DNA from: Actinernus sp. WN-2022
Lineage: Eukaryota; Cnidaria; Anthozoa; Actiniaria; Actinernidae
Direction of reading: 5' to 3'
Length of the DNA: 64,000 nucleotides
NCBI GenBank assembly: GCA_030867875.1
Contig: JAOWCC010001751.1
Span: 25,040,369 to 25,104,368 of the forward strand
Positions 46,720 to 58,779 of this stretch are shown in pieces (within the stretch, counting starts at the first letter, position 1; each line of letters opens with the position of its first letter). The notes beneath the pieces were generated by a model. It was not told the origin of the DNA and did not search any database. It saw only the letters and a program-made list of their open reading frames with translations. The translations under genes were made by a program, and so were the position numbers.

Positions 46720-47798
46720 ACCACATCAATTCACAAGCGTACAGCTATTTAAAAAAGGTTGTCTCATTCATCATATGCATGCTGCAATATATATGTTGTT
46801 GCATTCGTGCATTCAGACAGGGTCTATCAAATACAAAAAAGTTTAGTTTAGTTAAATCTTTCTTGTTATTCAACTTAATAGTTATAATAAGTAAACACAC
46901 ATGGGAATCAAATAAACAGACACATGACCAACCACAAAATGTATGCCTTTCTGTCTCTGAATGTGCAAATGCAACATACACAACATATTACAATATGCAT
47001 TTGGCAACGTTTTTTAAATTGATGTAATGACCACATGCAACCCAAGCTCTAATAAATTTCTAGTTGTTGGTGCATTTATACTACCGGTAGTATAACAGAG
47101 AAAATGTTTTTACCATTATTGATGGGTTAAAATCAAGTAAAATAAACATACCTTTGCTCTATCTGTTGTCCTTTGTTGTCTATTAGCAATTTGTGTTTTT
47201 TCTCTCTGATCTCAAATCGCTAATAATTATTTTAATTTTAACCTATCAATAATGGTAAAATTTGTATTATCCCCAGTTTATAGTAGTTCCTATACAAAGC
47301 TTATATACTGACATATAAACACACCAACAACTTGAAATTATAATTAGAGCTTAAATTAGAGTTTTTCTCATGTTTAAAAAATAATAATCAGCACATGACA
47401 TGCTGGTGGAGGGGATGAGAGTAAAGAAATAATTATGATGCACACCTACAGGGCTTGAAATTCAAGTAAAATACAACTAGTAACCAATGCTAGTTGTCAC
47501 TGATTTTCACTAACATGGTTTAATTCATTAGTAACAACAAATATGTTCAGCAAATTCTACTAGCAACAGTTGCAAGTCGTCATGTGATTTACTCGCATTT
47601 CTCGAATTTTGTGTGTGCAAGGCTAAATTTGAGCGCAGTGACTACAGAGCATCATAACCTTCCTATATCATAATTTATCGTAAATGCACATTTTAAGTCT
47701 TCTAAAATTCAAGCAAACATTACCCCAGCCTCTTTTTCCAGAGAAAAGTATTTAGCTATTATGTGGTAACTTCATATAATTTTAACCGTATGATGCAA

Positions 47799-48095
47799 TT
47801 ACTTTTCTACTGTAAGGTTCTCAATCTTTGCCTCCAGACACCCTCCTCCAGCACCCATGTCATCAGCCTGTGGCGCACCCTTGTTCTTTCCCTTCTTCTT
47901 CTGTTTCTTGGTTTCAGGTTTCTCGTCAATTGGAGCAGGCTTGACAAATTTCATGAAGTGCATGTCTTGTGGTATGTAAGGGTGTAGAATCTGTGGGACA
48001 ACTATTCCTTCATCCGTTTGGTTATTCTCAAGGATTGCACATATCACTCTTGATACAGCACACATGGTGGCATTCAACATGTGGACGTATTCAGT
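47799..48095 (-). CDS. SARS1: Seryl-tRNA synthetase, last coding exon
   Basis: 98 codons from the acceptor TTATTTTAG (phase 0) to the stop at 47799. [20 protein letters not shown] follows motif 3 in class II SerRS, with [14 protein letters not shown] and [12 protein letters not shown] after it. It ends with a basic run ([10 protein letters not shown]) and a short terminal segment, [13 protein letters not shown]. This C-terminal tail resembles the lysine-rich extension of animal cytosolic SerRS. Together with the absence of any organellar features it marks the cytosolic enzyme. Confidence 0.95.
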   Translation of the reverse strand, partial: TEYVHMLNATMCAVSRVICAILENNQTDEGIVVPQILHPYIPQDMHFMKFVKPAPIDEKPETKKQKKKGKNKGAPQADDMGAGGGCLEAKIENLTVEK

Positions 48096-48439
48096 CTAAA
48101 ATAATAATAAGTATCTAAGTATTTCCAGTTTTATATTGACATATTATATAATAATTTACTCAGGCAATTTATTTCATAGGTTTGGTCATATTTTGAGAGC
48201 CTAATTTAGACAAACTAAATACCACTGACAAGTAATAATAAATTCTTGAGAAAATAATGTACAGCTATGGTGTCATGCATGACTCGTAACCCTAGTCAGA
48301 CAATATTTTCCAAACATTCACTCGTTTTAGATTTTGTTAAAAATCTAAGATTTTTCACAAAAATTGTCCATTTTTGTCTTTCATTGTTTCCTGAAATTCT
48401 TGCTTCAACTTAATCCCATGCTATGAACCTATCTGGAGA

Positions 48440-48970
48440 TTGTTAGAAATCATTATTATTATTGTTGTTACTATTATTATTGTTGTTACTAATACTATTA
48501 CTATTGTTGTTACTATTACTATTACTATTGTTGTTAGTATTACTATTGTTGTTACTATTACTATTGTTGTTACTAAATTACTATAGTTGTTACTATTACT
48601 ATTGTTGTTACTATTACTATAATTACTATTACTATAATTACTATTACTATTTTTGTTACTCTTACTATTGTTGTTACTATTACTATTGTTGTTACTATAA
48701 CTAACAGAGGCCAAAAACAATATGGAGGGGACAAAAACAATCTGGATATAAAAGTTGTTTTCTGAAATTCTTCCTTCAACTTAATCCTTTCATGCTATGA
48801 GCCTATCTGGAGATTGTTAAAAATCATTATTATTATTGTTGTTACTATTACGGTATTATTGTTGTTACTATTACTATTATAATTGTTGTTACTATCACTA
48901 TTATTATTGTTGTTACTATTACTATTATTATTGTTGTTACTATTACTATTGTTGTCACTGTTACTATTAC
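48440..48970. repeat. TTACTATTGTTG satellite arrays
   Basis: Two arrays (about 48450-48702 and 48830-48968) of TTACTATTACTATTGTTG-type units. Each is preceded by a related lead-in (CTATCTGGAGATTGTTA...ATCATTATTATTATTGTTG at about 48430 and 48805). The lead-in plus array therefore look like a duplicated unit of about 370 bp. Confidence 0.85.
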
Positions 48971-50105
48971 TCATAATAATAATAATAATAATAATAGTCT
49001 TTATTAACAAATATACCACATCAAACGTGCAATATTTACAAAAAAATTGTAAAAGAAAAAAAGAAATACCGGTATATATATAAATATATAAAAAATATTA
49101 ATCTAATAACAGTCAATTATGTTTCACAAAGTGAAAAGACATCTACATGTATTAATAAAAGCAGACTTGAATCTCTCAGTTTTTACACAAGGCAAGATAT
49201 AGTTATGCCCTTTATCACGGAGTTGTCTGGATCTCTGTGGTGGAAACAGATCGTCAAGGGCAGTATGATTTTGAGATTCTGTTCCATAACTTCTTATCCC
49301 TAGAGTTTAAAATACTGCAAATACTGTATTTCTCCAAACATTACCCTGATCTAAAAGCTCTAGCAAACATTATATCTATTCTACTGAGATATTCATCATA
49401 CATTGTAGAAACAACATCCCCATACTTCGATGGCATAGGTGAATACAGAAATAATAAGGCTATGAAAGAGCAGATCTAGATGCTCAATTGGATACTTATA
49501 ATATTTACATACTCTTAGTATATAAAGCCGACTTATACTAGCTTTACTCAATAGGAATTCTACATGAGTATCCCAATTAGTGAAACGGTCTTCAATAGTT
49601 TCAATTGATCTTTGCGCTCAATAAATGAAGAGGGGCAGGTGGCTGCTTAGGACATCTACCCTAAAGCAACATTTCCCATGTCTTACTAAAATTAAGCTTA
49701 ATGTGGTTATTTTCTGACCACTGTATGATGGATTGTACTATCAGCTATATTACAATTTCTGTTGTTTTTAGTATTTACTGGAATGCTAAGAGCGAGGTCA
49801 TCAGCATATTTAACTAGCAAACTGTTGGGACTTATGGTCTTAATATCATTAACCATGATGGAAAATAGTATGGGACCCAGTACCATTCCTTGAGGTACCC
49901 CTCTATTGATGTTTAAGTAATCAGTTGTAATGCCGTCAATAACAACACACTGCTTTCTGTCACTTAAAAAACTAATTAGCCAATTAAAAATGTAGGGGTT
50001 TATGCCTATATCCCTTAATTTATTAAAAAGAACACTGAGATACACTGTCAAAAGCTTTGCTCAAGTCAAAGGAGAAAATTCTTACAAAGTCAGCATTATG
50101 GTCAA
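48965..50105 (-). mobile_element. LINE with YADD reverse transcriptase box
   Basis: Minus-strand element ending in (AAT)n at 48972-49002. The RT segment at 49707-50060 reads NWLISFLSDRKQCVVIDG, then VPQGMVLGPILFSIMVNDI and KYADDLALS with the catalytic Y-A-D-D. Upstream FSLDLSKAFDSVS at about 50070 is in another frame. A C-terminal fragment near 49130-49190 (RFKSAFIN type) matches the family at 28310. It is degraded and sits between satellite arrays in the SARS1 intron. Confidence 0.8.
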
Positions 50106-50107
50106 GC

Positions 50108-50275
50108 CATTTTACTATTGTTGTTACTATTACTCTTACTACTGTTGTTACTATTACTATTATAACTATTGTAAGTTGTTACTAGTACTATTGTTGTTAC
50201 TATTACTATTATAACTATTGTAAGTTGTTACTATTACTATTGTTGTTACTGTTACTACATTTTGTATTACTGTTA
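50108..50275. repeat. Satellite array, small
   Basis: TTACTATTGTTGTTACTATT units mixed with ATAACTATTGTAAGTTG. It ends at TACTACTAGTAGTTTCAAATT, the same junction as the big array at 51936. Confidence 0.85.
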
Positions 50276-50281
50276 CTACTA

Positions 50282-50485
50282 GTAGTTTCAAATTGAAAGT
50301 GACATGCTGTCGAGCGAATATAGTAGCAATTGATTAGAATCTAAGCCATGTATTAAGGCCATCATATACCCATCTAATATTATAAGAGCACAATTTGAAT
50401 GAATGAAAGTATTCATCAAAGCTGAACGCAGAGTATCAAATGGAGCATTGGCCTCGTGCTCACTTTTGATTAACCCCTGATATTC
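50282..50485. repeat. 205-bp direct duplication, copy 1
   Basis: Nearly identical to 51941-52143 (begins GTTTCAAATTGAAAGTGACA, ends CTTTTGATTAACCCCTGATA). On the minus strand it is open and protein-like (LRSALMNTFIHSNCALIILD, GYMMALIHGLDSNQLLLYS). Confidence 0.9.
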
Positions 50486-50489
50486 GTTG

Positions 50490-51935
50490 TAATACTGTTG
50501 TTACTGTTACTATTACTCTTACTATTGTTGTTACTGTTACTATTACTATTGTTGTTACTATTACTCTTACTATTGTTGTTACTCTTACTATTGTTGTTAC
50601 TATTACTATTGTTGTTACTATTACTATTATAACTATTGTAAGTTGTTACTCTTACTATTGTTGTTACTGTTACTATTACTCTTACTATTGTTGTTACTGT
50701 TACTATTACTCTTACTATTGTTGTTACTGTTACTCTTACTATTGTTGTTACTGTTGCTATTACTCTTACTATTGTTGTTACTCTTACTATTGTTGTTACA
50801 ATAACTGTTACTATTACTCTTACTATTGTTGTTACTGTTGCTATTACTCTTACTATTGTTGTTACTGTTGCTATTACTCTTACTATTGTTGTTACTCTTA
50901 CTATTGTTGTTACTCTTACTATTGTTGTTACTCTTACTATTGTTGTTACAATAACTGTTACTATTACTCTTACTATTGTTGTTACTCTTACTATTGTTGT
51001 TACTCTTACTATTGTTGTTACTCTTACTATTGTTGTTACTCTTACTATGTAAGTTGTTGCTCTTACTATGTAAGTTGTTACTCTTACTATGTAAGTTGTT
51101 ACTCTTACTATGTAAGTTGTTACTCTTACTATTGTTGTTACTTACTATTGTTGTTACTCTTACTATTGTTGTTACTCTTACTATTGTTGTTACTCTTACT
51201 ATTGTTGTTACTCTTACTATTGTTGTTACTCTTACTATTGTTGTTACTCTTACTATTGTTACTATTACTATTGTTGTTACTATTACTATTGTTGTTACTC
51301 TTACTATTGTTGTTACTCTTACTATTGTTGTTACTCTTACTATTGTTGTTACTCTTACTATTGTTGTTACTATTACTACATGTATTATAACTATTGTAAG
51401 TTGTTACTCTTACTATTGTTGTTACTCTTACTATTGTTGTTACTCTTACTATTGTTGTTACTCTTACTATTGTTGTTACACTTACTATTGTTGTTACTCT
51501 TACTATTGTTGTTACTCTTACTATTGTTGTTACTATTACTATTGTTGTTACTCTTACTATTGTTGTTACTCTTACTATTGTTGTTACTCTTACTATTGTT
51601 GTTACCCTTACTATTGTTGTTACCCTTACTATTGTTGTTACCCTTACTATTGTTGTTACCCTTACTATTGTTGTTACTCTTACTATTGTTGTTACTCTTA
51701 CTATTGTTGTTACTCTTACTATTGTTGTTACTCTTACTATTGTTGTTACTCTTACTATTGTTGTTACTCTTACTATTGTTGTTACTATTACTATTGTTGT
51801 TACTATTACTATATGTATTATAACTACATGTATTATAACTATTGTAAGTTGTTACTATTACTATTGTTGTTACCATTACTATTATAACTATTGTAAGTTG
51901 TTACTATTACTATTGTTGTTACTATTACTGTTACT
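50490..51935. repeat. Large 18-bp satellite array
   Basis: About 1.45 kb of TTACTCTTACTATTGTTG (18 bp) with 12- and 15-bp variants, GTTACCC variants near 51600-51670, and TATGTAAGTTG variants at 51045-51130. It is open for up to 303 codons on the plus strand and 161 on the minus strand purely by periodicity. It lies in the last SARS1 intron. Confidence 0.95.
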
Positions 51936-51940
51936 ACTAG

Positions 51941-52143
51941 TAGTTTCAAATTGAAAGTGACATGCTGTCGAGCGAATATAGTAGCAATTGATTAGAATCT
52001 AAGCCATGTATTAAGGCCATCATATACCCATCTAATATTATAAGAGCACAATTTGAATGAATTAAAGTATTCATCAAAGCTGAACGCAGAGTATCAAATG
52101 GAGCATTGGCCTCGTGCTCACTTTTGATTAACCCCTGATATTC
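51941..52143. repeat. 205-bp direct duplication, copy 2
   Basis: Partner of 50282-50485. The minus-strand reading continues upstream of it as YKEYQGLIKSEHEANAPFDT. Only this copy keeps unique flank on its right; copy 1 runs back into satellite. Confidence 0.9.
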
Positions 52144-52198
52144 TTTGTAATACTCAATAATCCAAACTAATTAGTTGTCATTTGCTGCTTTGTTTGCC

Positions 52199-52450
52199 TC
52201 AATGGGCTCCACCACAACGGACGGTACATGTGTGTATTTCCCTGGAATTGAATCGCAGATCAACGTACCCTGCTAGCAGAGGTTTCTCTAATTTGCCTTT
52301 CCTGTCACCAAGAGAGACCTCTATGTGCCATGGTATCTGGATTTCCATTGGCCAAGAAAAACGAGACGGTAAACATTGTAGATCATTGTAGATTTCAGAT
52401 TGTCCATTTCCTATTGTTAATGGCAAGAGAACGGCGAAGAAGAGAAAATA
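52199..52450 (-). pseudogene. Possible coding remnant upstream of the duplicated block
   Basis: Minus strand: a pyrimidine tract, then CATTAACAATAG as acceptor, an open stretch GNGQSEIYNDLQCLPSRFSW to GDRKGKLEKPLLAG, and donor G|GTACGT. It lies just 5' of the protein-like 205-bp block and might be part of the same transposon-borne gene. No family assigned. Confidence 0.25.
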
Positions 52451-52867
52451 AATATTCGAGGGTATAAATCAAAGCTTTCTTTAGGATAAATTAAGGTAGA
52501 TTTATTGAACGGTGATTTCAAGGTATTCTGAGCAGTTCAGCAAAATAAGAAGAAGACAAAGCCAGAGTTTAAAGCCAGCAAACAAAAAAACTGTGTGACG
52601 ACATACATGTAAATAACGGCTGCGAAGGATACTGTGGGTTCTTGCACAACCAGCGAGGATCGCTGTCATGCCATAAATTTATTTCATTTGTCAACCTGCA
52701 CTTTGTACCCTCCATGCTTGCTAGCTATACGCTAGTTCACATGCTCACTACATGACTTTACTCATAAATAATCCGGACATACAGAAAAACAAACAAAAAC
52801 AGACAAACAAAAACAGACATCCACATACTTTCAAACTTGCAGCGATTATATGCTGGCTCGCCAGCAA

Positions 52868-52941
52868 TATTACTATTACTGTTACTATTGTTGTTACTAT
52901 TGTTGTTACTATTACTATTATTATTATTACTACTACTACTA
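52868..52941. repeat. Satellite array, remnant
   Basis: ATTACTATTACTGTTACTAT followed by TTGTTGTTACTA and (ATT)/(ACT) runs. It is the fifth array of the same motif in this intron. Confidence 0.8.
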
Positions 52942-53423
52942 CAATGGACAAAGCCTTCACATGGATAAATTTGGAGATTTTTAAAGATAACTTTTTTAAT
53001 AGATTATTTTTTAGATATACATGTACCTGAGTCATAATGTAACAAGAGCCCATCTGGGCTTTCACTCGGGCCACATGAGATTGAAGATGAAATTACACTT
53101 TCATTTGAAATCCTCTAGTAATAACCGAAGGGAAGAATTATTAGCTGAATTTAGCAGTCTTTAGGAGTGGCTGGTAGCGCGGTGACATTCATTCTCTGCT
53201 CCCCTAGTATATATATGTAATTTAATATTTTTGTTTTTCTCGTGTATGTAAATTAAAGAAGTTGACTTCTACTTATTCATGTTCGTGTTACGCACGCGCC
53301 AAGACTCAGACAAACAAACCGCTTTTCTTGAGTCACGCCACATTTGTTGTATTCTGTGGTTATCAACTTACAAGAATTGACTAGCACTTCAGTTCGTCCT
53401 CTGTCTATTCTACCAGAAATGAC

Positions 53424-53560
53424 TGCTTTCCTGGACCATATTTTGAAAGAGAACCTGATGATTATACTGTCGAACAGCTTAAACTTTGGCTGAAATACAG
53501 AGGATTGAAACAAAGCGACAAACATTGATCTTGTCAAGCGAGGTTTGCATCTTCGCTGGC
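53424..53560 (+). pseudogene. SAP-domain-like fragment
   Basis: The plus strand reads CFPGPYFEREPDDYTVEQLK, then LWLKYRGLKQSDKH. After a stop or frameshift the text resembles DLVKRG. The pattern YTVEQLKxWLKxRGL...K..LVKR is a SAP helix-extension-helix, common in transposon-derived genes. Decayed. The stretches 52950-53410 and 53560-55390 hold no other gene I can support. Confidence 0.4.
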
Positions 53561-55399
53561 CAACCAACGAGACATGCTTACTATATAGACTGTCAAGTCC
53601 TATATAAACTGTATCCCAAACTCATCTTTTCCCATGCAATATCATTGTAAGACTTCACCTAAACATTGAAAAGTTACAAAGGTCAGGTTTTCCTGTATTA
53701 AGGCAAAAACAAAAGAATGTAGCCACGTGCCGAGTGCAATCAACTTCTTCAATAAAACTCATCGGAGACCAAAGCTGTTATGGCTGGAAGAGCATATACA
53801 TTAAAACTATGAACTGATAGCATCCTAAAATTCGGCAATCTTGCTTATGTTGGTGTGCTCTTTCAAACCATTATGTTATTGTTTGCATTTATCGAGTTTT
53901 CAAATTTAATACCTGCAGCTCCAAAAGAAATTAACTTCATTTGTGCTCAGAAAATAAATCAAAGCATTGTAGATGTACTGTAGACGAGGCTTTGCTTCCA
54001 AAATTTATTTAGAATCCACTGATAAATTCAAGTAAACTTAATGGTTGAACAGTAGTTCCTTCTTATTGTTTACTGGTGGATACATAGTCAGGGTTTCAGT
54101 AATTTATAGCCACTTACGTTTCATTGCCAGACCTAGTCTCGTTGTTCTGTGCTTTTAAGGTCTCTTGTACAAACATTTATCCAATGCTGACATTTCTCAC
54201 TGAATTTGCTGTAAAGGTTTTGGAACAGAAAAGCTCCTGCTGTGAGTGATCAAAAAGGCCAAGAAAAGATGAGAAACCTGATCTACTAGCGGTGTACCGA
54301 TCAATGCTTCATTCTCCGAGACATATCTCTTTGAGCGCCGGATTTATGAAGGTTTTTCACATCTAGAGTCACTCTTACATCTCCCCCAGCAACAATGCTT
54401 GGTATAGTCACCATTACTGATATGACTAGGAATCTTACTGATGCAGCTGAAGGCATTGATTCTTTTTTTTTATCGAAAAAAATACGAATTCGGTCCTAAT
54501 TTAGTCTGCTGTTCTGCAGGTTCAGAGTACTAATAGATGAGTGTCTCAAATGTATGTTTATATTTGTCCCATATTATAAGTTGTAGCCTGTCCACCTATG
54601 ATGGAGCTATCACTGTATTTCTCTGCTGTTCTTTCTACCCTGCGGCTCTTTGATCGCATCCATATCGGTATTTGTTGGACTAAAGATTATTAACTGAAAT
54701 GCCCGTTTTGTTTATCTCTATTTAAAAGCTTTTACCCTCCTTCCCAAAACTGCAGTCTGCTCATTATATTACAGAACTATAAAGGGAACTGTTTGAAGCC
54801 TTTAATTTCTCGAACCAAAACCTCGGCCGTGAGAGGAGTCTTGTTTACCGTGAGAGTTGAATAACTGCTTCGGTCATCATATTCTGTGCTGAGTGTTTAT
54901 TACCTACGAAACGTACCTCAAACAAGAGCGCCAGTTGAAATATCCTGAGCCTGTTGGAAGGCTTTCGTACGAGTGAACTTAAATAAAACATTAAACTGCT
55001 TACATTTGAGAGATGGGACTCCAAATTTGAGAGAAAATTCCTCGCGCCATCGTCCACCATCTTGATTTACTGTATTTAATTATGTAAATAAATTAACCTG
55101 GCGATTGTTGCGTTACCAGCACAATGCAATCTGATTGGTGTGAATTTGACCTTTAACGCATGCGCAGATTTTTTTTTTTTAAATAACGGCTTGCAGATTT
55201 AGACTCGGTGCTGCCACAGGCAGCCCGAGTAATAAGCCTGTACCGGTACATATTTTTCAACAGTTTAATAGTTAGTTGTTTATAATTATAATAGAAGTTT
55301 AATATTATTTTTTAGATACTCTTGTAAAGTACTTTTTACACTTATTATACGATTAATTATCAAATGTATTAAAAACAGTATTATTATTAATAATTGACG

Positions 55400-56045
55400 G
55401 TTTCAAATCTACAAAGTGTTGGAAAAATTCAATAATGTAAATACAAATTAGTCATGTATCATATCTTACAGAATGAAAATCTTACAGCATCAAAATAAAC
55501 TTCAACAGTGTATCATATGTTACAGAATGAAATTCTTATAGCATCAAAATAAACTTCAACAGTGTATCATATCTTACAGAATGAAAATCTTACAGCATCA
55601 AAATAAACTTCAACAGTGTATCATAATTCTTACAGAATGAAAATCTTGCAGCATCAAAATAAACTACAACAGTGTATCATATCTTACATATTGAAAATCT
55701 TACAGCATCAAAATAAAATTCAACAGTGTATCATATCTTACAGAATGAAAATCTTACAGCATCAAAATAAACTTCAACAGTGTATCATAATTCTTACAGA
55801 ATGAAAATCTTACAGCATCAAAATAAACTTCAACAGTGTATCATATCTTACAGAATGAAATTAAACGACATCTTGTTTTTTCTCAATTTGTTAAATTAAA
55901 TGTAGTGCTGAAAATGGCTTTCAAGCTTGCTGGGGTCAACATTCAAAATCTAAAAACGAAACTCTGGGACTGCTGTATGGTTTTCAAGTCTACCTTTGCT
56001 TATTTGTAATTACTGGTCATGTGTGACATTACATACATGTAGCTG
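55400..56045. repeat. Dispersed repeat with 54-bp tandem expansion
   Basis: Same family as 38850-39165. Between about 55450 and 55860 a 54-56 bp unit (TCTTACAGAATGAAAATCTT, ACAGCATCAAAATAAACTTC) is repeated about seven times. The flanks (GGTTTCAAATCTACAAAGTG at the start, AACATTCAAAATCTAAAAAC and TTATTTGTAATTACTGGTCA at the end) match the other copy once. Confidence 0.9.
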
Positions 56046-56148
56046 TGAGGAAGTGTCTGACTGATGTTTTGCAGAGCAAAATAGATTTATTTAACTTTAA
56101 GTTATTTGCTATTTTTGACATGGTGGTCACCTAGCAAAATGCACTTAC

Positions 56149-56306
56149 ACTTGCTCCCATCTTTTTAGTTTGTCCAAAGCGCACTTGTAGTCTCCTAGCC
56201 TGGTAATCAGTACAATTGGAACATGACACCAGCTCTCTAAAAGCACCACTACCTGGAAACCATGCCTCTAGATCAAGTTTCTTGGCTGCTGCATTGTTCA
56301 GTGCAC
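56149..56306 (-). CDS. SARS1: Seryl-tRNA synthetase, motif 3 exon
   Basis: 158-bp exon, phase 1 in (acceptor ATGTTAG), phase 0 out (AGT|GTAAGT). It encodes [20 protein letters not shown], then [20 protein letters not shown], the class II motif 3 with its ATP-binding Arg. [10 protein letters not shown] is the serine/adenylate pocket loop typical of SerRS. It ends [10 protein letters not shown] and continues at 48095 after an 8-kb intron. Confidence 0.96.
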
Positions 56307-56489
56307 CTAACATGGATCAAGGTACCTTTATTAGTTAGTATCAAATTTAGTTTAGGTACAAAATGTATGGTGACTACAATAAACACTCATAGATAAGCCA
56401 CAGTGTAGAAGCTCAAATCTGTTTGAGAATTTTTTTTAAGCGATGCCAGTAGTGAGAGTACAAAACACTTATGATCTCAAAATGATATT

Positions 56490-56607
56490 TACACTGTTCT
56501 GAAAACTGAAATCACAATAAAAAATATTTATGATGTCATCGAAACTATTGCACAAATTTTACACTTTCAAAAAATTCTTATTGTGATTTCAGTTTTCAAG
56601 ACAGTCC
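56490..56607. repeat. Small foldback repeat
   Basis: TGAAAACTGAAATCACAATAA at about 56500 pairs with TTATTGTGATTTCAGTTTTC at about 56578-56597. MITE-like, in a SARS1 intron. Confidence 0.6.
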
Positions 56608-57299
56608 AAATAATCATTTTAAGACCATAACTGTTCAATGTACTCTGGTATCCCTTTAAAAAATCAAGTCCATCATTGCCAGGTAGGGTTGTAATACAGT
56701 GTATGTATAATTCAATTATAGTGATTACTGCCAGACAAGCAGATAGTGGTCCCTGACAAGTGAAGAGAGGAACCTGACAAGCAATAAAACAAATAATTGG
56801 GTAAAAAGGGTTGCTTATCTATGGTTTTGTTATTTATTGAAGCAGCACTTGTAACTTTATAGCATAATTATAAAGACATTACTTAGCTCAGTGGTTATAA
56901 CAACGTTATTAACGTGTCATAATGTCGATTTGGCATTACTGCTAATTGGGAACACTTACTAAATTACTAAATAAAAAGATATGCATCCACACTTGTAAAG
57001 AATGAAAACGTGATATGTACATTAAGAATTACTTAAGAATAGTTTTATGCTAACTATAATCTACAGTCTATATTACAGTCAGTTAAGTTATTTATAAGTG
57101 CTGATGTCTGTTGTGCAGGAGGTTACAGGTGCAGGAGGTTACAGGTTAACTCAAGGTCTTATCATAACTGGGAGAAGGTACTGCCTTTGCTCTGACATGT
57201 GCAGATGGTTATATAGACCTTCACATCTCCTCGGATCAGGATATCAAATCATAGACCCCCACTGAGAATGCAAACAAATATCTGGCAGTTACCAACTCT

Positions 57300-57800
57300 A
57301 GTTGGTAGTAAAATAGTATTAGTATTTATAGTATTTATATAGCACTAAAACTATATATTTTCTAAAGTGCTGTTAAAATTGTTAATATATACAATGTATA
57401 TATACATACATGTATGTATGTCAATACTAAAAAATACTAATGGTAAATACTATAATAAAACAACTATAAAATACTAATAAAATACTAAAATAAAGTAATA
57501 ACTTACTATACTAATACTTAACTGCAGAAGGTAAAACTTGTAAAAATATATAAATCAGTGTTTATGTCCAAAAACGACCAATAGTTAAAGCAGCTATGGA
57601 AGTGACACTATAAAAGCTATGTAATATAAGCATTCTTGAACAAGTGTGTCTTAAGGTGACTCTTAAAACGATCTATACTAGATGTGCTGTGGATCTGCTG
57701 TGGGAGGGAATTCCATAGGATTGGGCCGGCCCTAGCAAAAGCACAATCACTTGAAATATTTATTGATTTGAGTGTTTCATCTTTATACGAGTCATAAAGG
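57300..57800 (-). mobile_element. LINE 3' end, minus strand
   Basis: The minus strand at about 57625-57798 reads YDSYKDETLKSINISSDCAF, then ARAGPILWNSLPQQIHSTSS and FKSHLKTHLFKNAYIT, the canonical C-terminus of a non-LTR RT. AT-rich 3' UTR follows to about 57300. Lies in a SARS1 intron. Confidence 0.75.
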
Positions 57801-58145
57801 TTTATATTTCAAGTATGCTAATGATGTGACATCAAACAGGGAATAATTTATTATACAAAAACATGCTGCTAGAGATAAATGACCTTTATAAACATCTACC
57901 GGTATATTAGATTTGAAGCTTATATCAGTGATTTTACCAAATATTTTGTCTACATCAGAAGCTTCATTCACAAGGAGAATGAAATGAAAGTAAATTCCCT
58001 GTGTGACATCACATCATTAGCATATTTGAAATATAAACCTTCATAACTCATAGACGCTCAAATCAAGAAATATGTTACTATTCAACTATTTCCTTGATAT
58101 AGAATCGATTTTAATAACAAAACAATTGGGCTCATATGCACTTCA
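57790..58145. repeat. Dispersed repeat related to 17000-17590 and 21060-21510
   Basis: Shared phrases: TTAGCATATTTGAAATATAAACCT, CAAATCAAGAAATATGTTAC, TTGGGCTCATATGCACTT. It is part of a family of about 350-450 bp. The 17 kb copy holds a perfect hairpin and the 21 kb copy has a MITE inserted. Confidence 0.6.
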
Positions 58146-58158
58146 ACAGATGACTCAC

Positions 58159-58288
58159 CTGACACAATGCTGATTATCCTGTAAGGTATACCAAGAGACT
58201 TATGGAAGTCTTCTGCATTTGTAATCATTTCCTCAAATATTTGCCAGGATGTATTATCGTGTGGGGAACAGAGAACAAACTGTTCAAT
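58159..58288 (-). CDS. SARS1: Seryl-tRNA synthetase exon after motif 2
   Basis: 130-bp exon, phase 0 in (acceptor CATCTTTAG), phase 1 out (TCAG|GTGAGT). It encodes [20 protein letters not shown] and [20 protein letters not shown]. This is the core helix and strand linking motifs 2 and 3. Joining it to the upstream exon requires a GC donor at 58778-58779. Confidence 0.95.
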
Positions 58289-58779
58289 CTAAAGATGTAA
58301 AAAAATGAATAAAATTATTACAAACAGCATACCGGTAATAAGCAAGATGAAATTGAATATGTAAATTTCATGCAACTACATGTAAGTGTTTAAGCAGAAT
58401 AGTATTGACCCTCGGCCTGACGAATTTTGCTAACTACATGCACATTTACATTAAGTGAATAATTACTGCCCAGAAGAGGTTGATTTCACAATAATTATTA
58501 TCATGATGAAACATTTTTTTGAAAGTTTGTAATTATTATACTAATGACACCTACATGTACCTCAATCAAAATGGGAAGTTTCACTATATATGTATGTTCA
58601 GTTACTAATATTGTAGCAATCTGCTCCTTGGGCAATTGTATTGACCAAATATTGTTCAAATAAAAATAAGAATAAAACAAATATTGTAGGTGAAGATCCA
58701 AAGAAACTCAGGAAAGGAAATAGTAAAGTTCTACATTCCCCTAAAATAGTTATAAAATAATTATTGAAAAAGTACCCGC

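Noticed and set aside
50976..51887. 303-codon plus-strand ORF of poly-Leu, Thr/Val and Cys/Tyr runs
   Set aside because: Wholly made by the 18-bp satellite; no start context or unique sequence.
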